A DNA stretch of 64,000 bases from DASRFA01 sp035651755 (GTDB lineage: Bacteria; Desulfobacterota; Binatia; UBA12015): NCBI GenBank assembly GCA_035651755.1, contig DASRFA010000013.1:310001-374000 (forward strand), read 5' to 3'. The notes below the pieces were generated by a model. It was not told the DNA's origin and made no database searches. It saw only the letters and a list, made by a program, of their open reading frames with translations. Numbering within the stretch: position 1 is the first letter of the stretch; each line of letters starts with the position of its first letter. The translations under genes and the position numbers were made by a program. Positions 52,845 to 60,237 of this stretch are shown here, piece by piece.

Positions 52845-54254
52845 ATGCGTGTCTCATCCTCGTGGCGCTGGATCACGGCGGGACTCCTCGCCGCCCTGAT
52901 CGATCTCATCCCGCTCACCGTCCTGGGCGCTCCGCCGCCGCCGTCGAGCGCGGACATCCAGAGCATCGAGCAGCAGATCCAGGAGCTGCAGGAGGAAGTC
53001 CGCCGCCTGAAGCGGGCGAACGCCAACGTCGAGGAGGTCATCGACGACAAGATCCGGCAGCAGAAGCCCGTCGTGGGCTACAAGCCGGGCGGCTTCTTCA
53101 TCCAGAACCAGAAGGGCGACTACGTCCTTCGGATCGGCGGCTACACCCAGCTCGACGGCCGCTTCTTCCTCAAGGACCACCCCGGGACGTCCGACACGTT
53201 CCTCTTCCGGCGCGTGCGCCCGATCCTCGAAGGCTCGCTCGGCGAGCACGTCGACTTCAAGATCATGCCGGACTTCGCGGGCGCGACGTTCACGCTCTAC
53301 GACGCGTACGTCGACCTGAAGCCTTTCGGCGACTGGGCGAAGCTCCGCGTCGGCAAGTGGAAGCCGCCGGTCGGGCTCGAGCGGCTGCAGTCCGCGACGG
53401 CGATCAACTTCGCCGAGCGCGCCGCGCCGACGAACCTCGTCCCCAACCGAAGCACCGGCGCGGCGGTCTGGGGAACGCCCTGGAAGGGCACGCTCCTCTA
53501 CGAGGTCGGCGCCTTCGATTTCAGCCCCGACCTCGGGAACGTGAACATCAACCTCGACAACACGTTCATGTTCGCGGGGCGCGTCTTCGCGCAGCCGTTC
53601 GTGACGACCGACGTCGCGCCCTTGCAGGGCCTCGGCGTCGGCATCGCGGGCTCGTACGGCTTCGAGGAGGCGACCCAGACGTCGCCCGACCTGCCGACCT
53701 ACCGCAGCTTCGGCCAGGCCGCGATCTTCCGGTTCGTCACCGGGGACGACCTCGCGACGACGGCGATCCAGGACGGCAACTCGAGCCGCTTCACGCCGCA
53801 GGCCTACTGGTACTGGGGGCCGTTCGGCTCCCTGTTCGAGTACGTCCAGTCGCGGACGCCGGTCACCCTCGGCGACACGAGCGACACGCTGGACAACCAC
53901 GCGTGGGAGGTGACCGCGTCGTGGGTCCTCACCGGCGAGGATGCGAGCTTCCGCGGCGTGACGCCCGCGAATCCGTTCGATCCGTGGAACGGAAGGTGGG
54001 GCGCGTTCGAGGTGGTCGTGCGCTACGACTCGCTCGACATCGACAAGGACGCGTTCAAGCTCGGCCTCGCGAGCGCGAGCAACTCGGTGCAGCGCGCCAC
54101 CGGCTTCGGCGGCGGTCTGAACTGGTACTGGAATCGCAACATCAAAATCATGCTCGACTACTATCACACCGGCTTCCTGAAGGGTCAGAGGGGCGGGACC
54201 GGAAACCGCCCGGCGGAGGACGCCGTGATCGGACGCGTCCAGCTGGCCCTGTAG
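52845..54254 (+). CDS. Phosphate-selective-porin-like outer-membrane protein in the sulfate operon
   Basis: 469 residues from ATG 52845. A signal peptide (about 1-28) is followed by SADIQSIEQQIQELQEEVRR, a coiled-coil segment (about 34-75), which is the usual OprP/OprO-like N-terminus. The barrel begins at YVLRIGGYTQLDGRFFL and shows LRVGKWKPPVGLERLQSATA and many aromatic girdles; it ends VIGRVQLAL. Such trimeric porins admit small anions. The 105-base gap to the DUF2292 gene and the same direction as sbp-cysTWA suggest an outer-membrane entry route for sulfate, in place of or in addition to phosphate. This is inference. Confidence 0.85.
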   Translation: MRVSSSWRWITAGLLAALIDLIPLTVLGAPPPPSSADIQSIEQQIQELQEEVRRLKRANANVEEVIDDKIRQQKPVVGYKPGGFFIQNQKGDYVLRIGGYTQLDGRFFLKDHPGTSDTFLFRRVRPILEGSLGEHVDFKIMPDFAGATFTLYDAYVDLKPFGDWAKLRVGKWKPPVGLERLQSATAINFAERAAPTNLVPNRSTGAAVWGTPWKGTLLYEVGAFDFSPDLGNVNINLDNTFMFAGRVFAQPFVTTDVAPLQGLGVGIAGSYGFEEATQTSPDLPTYRSFGQAAIFRFVTGDDLATTAIQDGNSSRFTPQAYWYWGPFGSLFEYVQSRTPVTLGDTSDTLDNHAWEVTASWVLTGEDASFRGVTPANPFDPWNGRWGAFEVVVRYDSLDIDKDAFKLGLASASNSVQRATGFGGGLNWYWNRNIKIMLDYYHTGFLKGQRGGTGNRPAEDAVIGRVQLAL

Positions 54255-54338
54255 GGCGGCTTTCGTCGGCTCCCTCCGTCCGGGACGGCGGGGCCTGCAA
54301 AGCCGTCCGAGCCGGGTTCGACTCCCGGGGAGCCGCTG
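54255..54338 (+). tRNA. tRNA-Cys-like element with aberrant 5' half
   Basis: The 3' half is tRNA-Cys-like: anticodon loop CTGCAAA (GCA, 54297-54299), GCCGT on the 3' side of its stem, variable loop CCGAG, and a T-arm CCGGG-TTCGACT-CCCGG (54312-54328). The 5' half is not normal. The anticodon stem pairs only three bases, no GG D-loop is seen, and a GTC-rich hairpin (54276-54288) replaces the D-arm. Two different 5' strands could form an acceptor (GGCGGCT at 54255, or GGCTCCC at 54268). No CCA is encoded. It starts on the base after the porin stop. It may be a divergent, a degraded or a mimic tRNA. Confidence 0.4.
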
Positions 54339-54399
54339 AGCCGTGTGCACCTTCGATGCCGTGCTTTTCTCGCGCGACGGGCCTGGTTAGAAGGGAAGG

Positions 54400-54885
54400 G
54401 TGACGTGCTGCGTGACCGGCTCCGGCCGGCGCGCCGTCCGGCCGGAGCGCGCCGCGCGACGGCGCGGTCGCGCGCGTGTGGCGGTCGTCGCGGCCGCGTG
54501 CCTCGTCGCGGGCTGTCACGCGGGCGCGGTCGCCGCGAACGGATCCGACGTGCCGACGAATGCCCCAGTTGATGCGACCGCTTCGTGGTCGAGAGTGATC
54601 GTCGAGCTGCGCGCCGCGCGCAGCCCGGGCGGGCCGGATGCGGCGCGCGGGAAATCGATCGCCGACGCTCGCGCGGATCTCCTCGCGGCCTTGCCGCCCG
54701 GGCAGTTCCGGGTGGCGCGGTCCTACGAGACGATTCCGTACGTTGCGCTCGAGGTGTCCCCGGCCGGCCTCGCCGCGCTCCGGGCGTCGCCGCTCGCGGG
54801 GCGGATCGACCCCGACCGCGCGGTGACCGTCCAGGGCGAGCGGACACCGGGCGGCACGCCGCGGGCCGAAGGCCCCGATCGCTGA
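54400..54885 (+). CDS. Inhibitor I9 (subtilisin-propeptide)-like lipoprotein
   Basis: 161 residues from GTG 54400; other GTG starts are possible. The hydrophobic signal ends in the lipobox LVAGC. The mature part shows VIVELRAARSP, then IADARADLLAALPPGQFRVA, SYETIPYVALEVSPAGLAAL and ASPLAGRIDPDR. This is the pattern of the I9 propeptide domain that folds and inhibits subtilisins. Here no protease follows, so the domain stands alone as a lipoprotein, which suggests a protease inhibitor on the membrane. The short Pro/Gly-rich tail ends at 54885. Confidence 0.6.
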   Translation: MTCCVTGSGRRAVRPERAARRRGRARVAVVAAACLVAGCHAGAVAANGSDVPTNAPVDATASWSRVIVELRAARSPGGPDAARGKSIADARADLLAALPPGQFRVARSYETIPYVALEVSPAGLAALRASPLAGRIDPDRAVTVQGERTPGGTPRAEGPDR

Positions 54886-55004
54886 ATTCGCGGGCACTGC
54901 TCGCCCGGCGCGCAGGCGACGAGGCCGCCACGGGCGTGCCGGCGCGGGTTTCTAGGTGTCGCGGCGCGGCATGGCCATTGCTGCCCGGTCGTCCCGTGCT
55001 CGGC

Positions 55005-55176
55005 GCAGGGGCGTGACTCGCCGGGCGAGATCCCCTGCGTGACGAGCGAGCCGGCGAGGCCGGCTCGGCGATCGGCGAAATCCTTCGGATGCGACCGCGG
55101 AGAGGCCGCGGCACGTGGGAAGGGGCGCCAAGAGTGCGGCCGGTGGAACTTCCCTCCTCCACCGGCCGCATTTTTT
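55005..55176 (+). ncRNA. Structured RNA region ending in a strong terminator, upstream of the PII gene
   Basis: No gene covers 54886-55389. The segment holds a series of hairpins: GCAGGGG/CCCCTGC (55005-55011 with 55032-55038, and an inner CTCGC/GCGAG), GAGCCGG/CCGGCTC (55048-55066) and CCGCGG/CCGCGG (55095-55111). A perfect 13-pair terminator stem (TGCGGCCGGTGGA, 55135-55147, with TCCACCGGCCGCA) and six Ts follow. The PII start is 214 bases further on. It could be a small RNA or a terminating leader for the PII gene. No known riboswitch was recognised, and no promoter could be fixed upstream. Confidence 0.4.
55135..55176 (+). terminator. Intrinsic terminator, 13-pair stem
   Basis: TGCGGCCGGTGGA (55135-55147) and TCCACCGGCCGCA (55158-55170) form 13 uninterrupted pairs around a 10-base loop, followed by TTTTTT. 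It is one of the strongest stem-loops of the window and is read on the plus strand, 250 bases after the I9-like gene and 214 bases before the PII gene. Confidence 0.85.
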
Positions 55177-55389
55177 GTCTTGGATGATCCGCCGCTCCCG
55201 CACGCGGCCGGGACGGCGCGCGTCCCGGCAGCCTGCGACCGGAGCGTGCGCGATTCGCAGGCAGCTGCCTCCTTCCACACCACGGGCGCGAGCCTTTCGT
55301 CGCCCCTGCCGCGAGTTCGCGACGCCCCGTTTGGTGGCACACCCGTTGCAGCCTCGCCCCGACGTCGGTCGAGGCGGAAGGAGCGTCGT

Positions 55390-55728
55390 GTGAAGAAGAT
55401 CGAGGCGATCATCAAGCCGTTCAAGCTCGATGAGGTGAAGGAAGCGCTGTCGCGCGCGGGCGTCGAGGGGATGACGATCTCCGAGGTGAAGGGCTTCGGC
55501 CGCCAGCGCGGCCACAGCGAGCTGTATCGCGGCGCGGAGTACGTCGTCGACTTCGTGCCGAAGGTGAAGCTCGAGATCCTGGTCGACGAGGCGAAGGTCG
55601 CCGGGGTCACGGACACGATCGTGAAGACGGCCGCGACCGGCCGGATCGGGGACGGGAAGATCTTCATCCTCGACGTGGACGAGGCGATCCGGATCCGGAC
55701 CGGCGAGCGCGGCGACCACGCCGTCTAG
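55390..55728 (+). CDS. glnB: Nitrogen regulatory protein PII
   Basis: 112 residues from GTG 55390, with GGAAGGAG upstream; the exact PII length. The T-loop ends in the sequence HSELYRGAEYVVDFVPK with Tyr51, the uridylylation site. TGRIGDGKIFILDVDEAIRIRTGE is the B- and C-loop region that binds ATP and 2-oxoglutarate. The protein senses nitrogen and energy status and controls glutamine synthetase, NtrB or AmtB. No glnA or amtB lies next to it. It is not the same as the PII-like protein of the pump operon. Confidence 0.95.
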   Translation: MKKIEAIIKPFKLDEVKEALSRAGVEGMTISEVKGFGRQRGHSELYRGAEYVVDFVPKVKLEILVDEAKVAGVTDTIVKTAATGRIGDGKIFILDVDEAIRIRTGERGDHAV

Positions 55729-55790
55729 TCCAACGAGAGGATCGCCGTCGCGCGCTTGACGAGCGACCCGGTGCGTCCGATGCCGGCAGC

Positions 55791-56480
55791 GTGCTCGACG
55801 TCGCGCGCCGCATCCTGCTCGATCGCGACGGCCTCCTCGCGGTGAACAAGCCGCCGGGGTTGCCCTCCACCGGCCGCACGCTCTCCGACCGGAGCTGCCT
55901 GCAATGGATCGTGGGCGAGTGGGCCGGACGGCCCGTCTGGGCCGTGCACCAGCTGGACGCCGATACGTCGGGCGCGATCCTCTTCGTCCGGAAGAAGTCG
56001 CTGGTCGCGGAGACGGCGCGCCGGCTGCGGCCGCCGGCGGGACGGAAGGTCTACTTCGCGATCTGCCACGGCGATCCCGCGTTCGAGGAGCGCACGATCG
56101 ATGCGCCGATCGGGGCTGCGAGCCGCGCTCGTCCCGGTCGTCTGTGGATCGCCCGCGATGGGCGTCCCGCGCGTACGGGGGTTCGCGTCCTGGCGCGCGC
56201 CGACCGCTTCTGCGCGCTCGCCGTTCGCCTCTTCACGGGGAGAACGCACCAGGCGAGGATCCACCTGGCGTCGATCGGACATCCGCTGGTCGGCGAGCGC
56301 CTCTACCGCGCGCCGGCGTGCGACCTGCACGTCCGCCACGCGCTGCATGCCGCCCGGCTGGTGCTCGGCGGGCGGCCGCGCGACGTCGTCGACGCGCCGA
56401 TGGCGCCGGATCTGCTGGCGCTCGCCGCGCGTCTCGGTCTCGGCGGCCGCACGACGTTCGATCCCGGCCGGGGGCCCTGA
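55791..56480 (+). CDS. RluA-family pseudouridine synthase
   Basis: 229 residues from GTG 55791; the start is not fixed by a good binding site. The catalytic motif is HQLDADTSG, with D56 the nucleophile. KVYFAICHGDP, RLFTGRTHQARIHLASIGHPLVG and the end DLLALAARL are standard in RluA/RluD/TruC-type enzymes. There is no S4 domain, so it is of the short RluA/TruC type. It should isomerise uridine in tRNA or rRNA. Target site unknown. It starts 62 bases after the PII gene. Confidence 0.9.
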   Translation: MLDVARRILLDRDGLLAVNKPPGLPSTGRTLSDRSCLQWIVGEWAGRPVWAVHQLDADTSGAILFVRKKSLVAETARRLRPPAGRKVYFAICHGDPAFEERTIDAPIGAASRARPGRLWIARDGRPARTGVRVLARADRFCALAVRLFTGRTHQARIHLASIGHPLVGERLYRAPACDLHVRHALHAARLVLGGRPRDVVDAPMAPDLLALAARLGLGGRTTFDPGRGP

Positions 56481-56514
56481 GCGCGGCGACGCGCGTGTCG
56501 CTGGACCTCGCCGA

Positions 56515-56976
56515 CTACGCGGTGTCGGCCGTCCGCGCTCGCATCCAACGCACGAACTCGCGATATGGCCGCGCCTGCGCGTGCGCGGCGGCCAGGGCGG
56601 CGAGCGCGTCGTCGAGCGGCATGGCGCGCTCGAGCACGAGGTGTGCGAGCGCGATCGACGGCGCGCGGTTCACGCCTTCGCAGCAGTGCAGGTAGACGAC
56701 GCCGCCGCCCGCGCGCAGCTCGGCGAGCGCGGCGAGGGCGTCCGGCAGGCGCGCGATCAGGTCGTCGGGATCGTAATCGCGGATCGCGACGTTTCGCCAC
56801 GCGATCGCGGGCGGCGCCGCGCACGCGGCCCGGATCCGCGCCATCGCGGTCGCGAGGATGTCCGCGCCGGGCTCCTGCAGCGACAGTACACCGGTCACGC
56901 CGGCACGGCGGAGCCGCGCGACGTCCGCCGGGGCGATCGCCGGGCCGACGAGGAGATCGGGCAAGATCGCTCGCAC
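56515..56976 (-). CDS. Dual-specificity/tyrosine phosphatase-like protein
   Basis: 153 residues from GTG 56976. The P-loop is HCCEGVNRAPS: C98 and R104 give the CX5R signature, and the Asp cluster DYDPDD at 67-72 can supply the general acid. A second Cys (C99) follows the nucleophile. The size is that of small cytoplasmic dual-specificity phosphatases. It starts 4 bases after the gpsA stop, so it is co-transcribed with gpsA; it may dephosphorylate a protein or a phospholipid intermediate such as phosphatidylglycerophosphate, an idea based only on the neighbour. Confidence 0.82.
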   Translation of the reverse strand: MRAILPDLLVGPAIAPADVARLRRAGVTGVLSLQEPGADILATAMARIRAACAAPPAIAWRNVAIRDYDPDDLIARLPDALAALAELRAGGGVVYLHCCEGVNRAPSIALAHLVLERAMPLDDALAALAAAHAQARPYREFVRWMRARTADTA

Positions 56977-56980
56977 CCGC

Positions 56981-57997
56981 TCACTCCCGGATGCCGCGGA
57001 GCTCCTCCTTGTACTCGCGCTCGAGGAGAGTGCGGAGGGCTTCGAGCAGCGGGCGGCGGTGGTGCAGCACCTGGTAGACCTGCTCGGTGATCGGCATGTC
57101 GATCTTCTTCTTCCGGGCGAGGTCGTGCGCCGCGACGGCGGTGTAGAAGCCCTCGGCGACCGAGCGCTGCGCGGCGAGGTAGGCTTCGGGGTCGAAGCCC
57201 GCGGCGACCTTCATGCCGAGCGTCCGGTTGCGCGACTGATCGCCGGTGCAGGTGAGGACGAGGTCGCCGACGCCCGCCATGCCGAGGAACGTGAGCGGAT
57301 CCGCTCCGAGGGCGACACCCAGGCGGGTGATCTCCGCGAGGCCGCGCGTGATGAGGGCGGCGCGCGCGTTGTTGCCGAGCCCGAGCCCGTCGCACGCGCC
57401 GGCGGCGACCGCGATCACGTTCTTGAGCGCGCCGCCGACCTCGACGCCGATCGGGTCGTCGCTCGAGTAGACCCGGAACGTGGGCGAGTGGAGCCACGGC
57501 TGGAGCTTCCGCGCCGCCGTCATCCCGCGCGAGGCGGCGACGACGTCGGTCGGGAGCCCGCTCGCGACCTCGCGCGCGAAGGTCGGTCCCGAGAGGAACG
57601 CGAGGCGCTCGGCGAGCACGGCGGGGAGGGTTTCGGCGATCACCTCGCTCATGAGCGCGAGGCGAGACTCCTCGATGCCTTTCGCCGCGACGGCGACGAC
57701 GGCCTCGTCGCCGATGTGCTGCGCGGCGGCGGTCGACACCTCGCGCAGGTGCTGCGCCGGCGGCACGAGGATCACGAGGTCGGCGCCGGACACCACGGCG
57801 GCGAGGTCGGTGGACGCGTCGAGCTCGACGGGCAGCGTGATGCCGGGCAGGAAGAGCGTGTTCTCCTGGCGCTCGTTCACGGCCTCGACGACCTGCGGCT
57901 CGCGCGCCCACAGCCGGACCTCGTGATGCAGGCGGCACGCGTGCGCCGCGAGCGCGGTTCCCCAGGCCCCGGCGCCGACCACTGCGACTTTCGCCAT
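56981..57997 (-). CDS. gpsA: Glycerol-3-phosphate dehydrogenase (NAD(P)+)
   Basis: 338 residues from ATG 57997, with AGGAGGAA upstream. The Rossmann GAGAWGTALAAH starts at residue 8. Family landmarks include KGIEE, FLSGPTFAREVA, GGALKNVIAVAAGACDGLG with the catalytic Lys, and NNARAALITRGLAEITRLG. It makes sn-glycerol-3-phosphate for phospholipid synthesis from dihydroxyacetone phosphate. It is the first gene of a minus-strand pair with the phosphatase. Divergent from the secreted alpha/beta hydrolase gene at 58159. Confidence 0.95.
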   Translation of the reverse strand: MAKVAVVGAGAWGTALAAHACRLHHEVRLWAREPQVVEAVNERQENTLFLPGITLPVELDASTDLAAVVSGADLVILVPPAQHLREVSTAAAQHIGDEAVVAVAAKGIEESRLALMSEVIAETLPAVLAERLAFLSGPTFAREVASGLPTDVVAASRGMTAARKLQPWLHSPTFRVYSSDDPIGVEVGGALKNVIAVAAGACDGLGLGNNARAALITRGLAEITRLGVALGADPLTFLGMAGVGDLVLTCTGDQSRNRTLGMKVAAGFDPEAYLAAQRSVAEGFYTAVAAHDLARKKKIDMPITEQVYQVLHHRRPLLEALRTLLEREYKEELRGIRE

Positions 57998-58158
57998 GAT
58001 GTTCCTCCTGATGTTGCCGGCGCTCGCTCGGCCGGCCCTCCCGAGTCTCCGGTTTCCTAGCAGGTTTGTCGCCGCGCGCGCGTGCGCGGCGCACCCGGCC
58101 GGCATCCGGGTCGGAAAGGCGCTGGCGCCTTCGACGGGCCATCGGGTATGCAGGCCGA

Positions 58159-60231
58159 ATGAGCACGAACCCCTTCCGCACCGCTTCCATTCGGACTCGC
58201 ACGCGTCCGCGCGCGGCCCGCCCGCTCCGGACGGCCCTCTGGTTGGCAGCGACCGGGTTCGCGGCGATCGCCCTCGTCGCCTGCGGCGACGGCGGATCCG
58301 GATCGGGCGGCGAGGTGACGCTCGACGCGCCCGCGCCCGACCGCTGCGACCCGCTCGACACGCGCCTCTGCCTCTTCCCGTTCCCGAACGACTTCTACAC
58401 CGTCGCCGACGACACGACGGACACCGGACGGCGCGTGAACCTCGTGCGCGAGTCGATGCCGACCAACAAGGACGGCGTCCACGTCGACCCGACCGAATGG
58501 AACCGGAACGACGGGTTCAGCCCGGGATCCCAGATCTTCACGTTCGTCGCCGGCCTCGACCTCGAGGCGACGGGCGCGGCGCCCTCGACCGACATCGGGC
58601 GCTCGCTCGAGGAGGACGCGCCGATCGTGCTGCTCGACGCCGACACCGGCGAGCGTACGCCGTACTGGGCCGAGCTCGACGCGAGCGTCGCGAGCGACGA
58701 CGATCGAGCGCTCTTCGTCCGCCCGGCGATCAACCTGCACGAGGGCCATCGCTACGTCGTCGCGTTCCGCCATCTGAAGGACGCGAGCGGCGCCGAGATT
58801 CCCGCGGGCGACGCGTTCCGCGCGATGCGCGATCGCCTGAACACCAACGTCCCCGAGTTCAACGCGCGCCGCGACCACTTCGAGCAGGTCTTCGACGACC
58901 TGAAGAAGAACGGCGTCGAGCGGAAGGACCTCTACCTCGCGTGGGACTTCACCGTCATCAGCACGCGCAACCTCACGGGCCGGATCATCCACATGCGCGA
59001 CGATGCCTTCGCCGCGCTCGGCGACGCGGCGCCCGCCTTCACGGTGACGAACGTCGAGCAGAACGTCGACGATCGGCTCGCTCGCATCGTGCACGGGACG
59101 TTCCAGGTCCCGAAGTACCTCTCCGGCACCGGCGCGCCCGGAAGCCGCCTCCTCTACGACGCCGCCGACCAGCCGCGCGCCGAGGGCACGTTCACCGCGA
59201 CCTTCGTCTGCGTCGTGCCGCACGCCGCGCTCGCCGGCCCCGGCGGCACGGCGGTCCCGGCGCGCGCGTCGCTCTACGGCCACGGCCTCCTCGGCAGCGA
59301 CGACGAGGTCGACGCCGGCAACATCCGCGACATGGCGAACGAGCACGACTTCGTCTTCTGCGCGACCAAGTGGCTCGGCATGTCCGAGGACGACATCGCG
59401 AACGCCGCCGCGATCCTGCAGGACCTATCGCTCTTCCCGACGCTCGCCGACCGGACCCAGCAGGGGCTGCTCGACTTCCTCTTCCTCGGTCGCCTGATGA
59501 TCCACCCGAACGGGTTCTCGTCGGACCCGGCCTTCCAGGATGCGGCGGGCGCATCCGTGATCGACCGGAGCGCGCTCTTCTACGACGGCAACAGCCAGGG
59601 CGGCATCATGGGAGGCGCGCTGGTCGCGATCGCGACCGACTTCACGCGCGGCGTGCTCGGCGTCCCCGCGATGAACTACTCGACGCTCCTCCAGCGCAGC
59701 GTCGACTGGGAGGACTACCGCCTGCTCTACGATCCGTCGTACCCGAATCCGATCGAGCGCGCGTTCGGTCTCGGCCTGATCCAGATGCTGTGGGACCGCG
59801 GCGAGGCGGACGGCTACGCGAATCACCTGACGGGCGACCCGCTGCCCGGGACGCCGGCGCACACCGTGCTCATGCACGTCGCGCTCGGCGACTGGCAGGT
59901 CGCGAACGTCGCCGCCGACGTCGAGGCCCGGACGATCGGGGCGCGCGTCCACACGCCCGCCGAGGTGCCCGGCCACACGCTCGACGTCGAGCCCCACTGG
60001 GGCATCGAGCCGATTCCGTCGTATCCCTGGGCCGGCTCGGCGATCGTCGTGTGGGACAGCGGGACGCCGCCGGCGCCGCCGGTCAATCTTCCCCCGAGCC
60101 AGGCGCGCGATCCGCACTCCGACCCGCGCAGCTACGTGGTCGCGCGCGTGCAGAAGTCGGAGTTCTTGAAGGTCGACGGTGCGGTCGTCGACGTCTGCGA
60201 AGGCCAGCCCTGCATGGCACCGCCGCGGTGA
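58159..60231 (+). CDS. Large secreted alpha/beta-hydrolase-like lipoprotein
   Basis: 690 residues from ATG 58159. The hydrophobic signal ends in the lipobox LVAC, followed by a Gly/Ser spacer. The N-terminal 250 residues are a beta-rich domain (RCDPLDTRLCLFPFPNDFYT). The hydrolase part has YGHGLLGSDDEVDAGN (oxyanion region), YDGNSQGGIMGGAL with the nucleophile elbow G-N-S-Q-G, and later MHVALGDWQV and PHWGIEPIPS with possible acid and His. A disulfide pair lies near the end (VCEGQPC). It resembles extracellular lipase/esterase-like proteins of deltaproteobacteria and relatives. Substrate unknown. Confidence 0.72.
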   Translation: MSTNPFRTASIRTRTRPRAARPLRTALWLAATGFAAIALVACGDGGSGSGGEVTLDAPAPDRCDPLDTRLCLFPFPNDFYTVADDTTDTGRRVNLVRESMPTNKDGVHVDPTEWNRNDGFSPGSQIFTFVAGLDLEATGAAPSTDIGRSLEEDAPIVLLDADTGERTPYWAELDASVASDDDRALFVRPAINLHEGHRYVVAFRHLKDASGAEIPAGDAFRAMRDRLNTNVPEFNARRDHFEQVFDDLKKNGVERKDLYLAWDFTVISTRNLTGRIIHMRDDAFAALGDAAPAFTVTNVEQNVDDRLARIVHGTFQVPKYLSGTGAPGSRLLYDAADQPRAEGTFTATFVCVVPHAALAGPGGTAVPARASLYGHGLLGSDDEVDAGNIRDMANEHDFVFCATKWLGMSEDDIANAAAILQDLSLFPTLADRTQQGLLDFLFLGRLMIHPNGFSSDPAFQDAAGASVIDRSALFYDGNSQGGIMGGALVAIATDFTRGVLGVPAMNYSTLLQRSVDWEDYRLLYDPSYPNPIERAFGLGLIQMLWDRGEADGYANHLTGDPLPGTPAHTVLMHVALGDWQVANVAADVEARTIGARVHTPAEVPGHTLDVEPHWGIEPIPSYPWAGSAIVVWDSGTPPAPPVNLPPSQARDPHSDPRSYVVARVQKSEFLKVDGAVVDVCEGQPCMAPPR

Positions 60232-60237
60232 CGTCTT

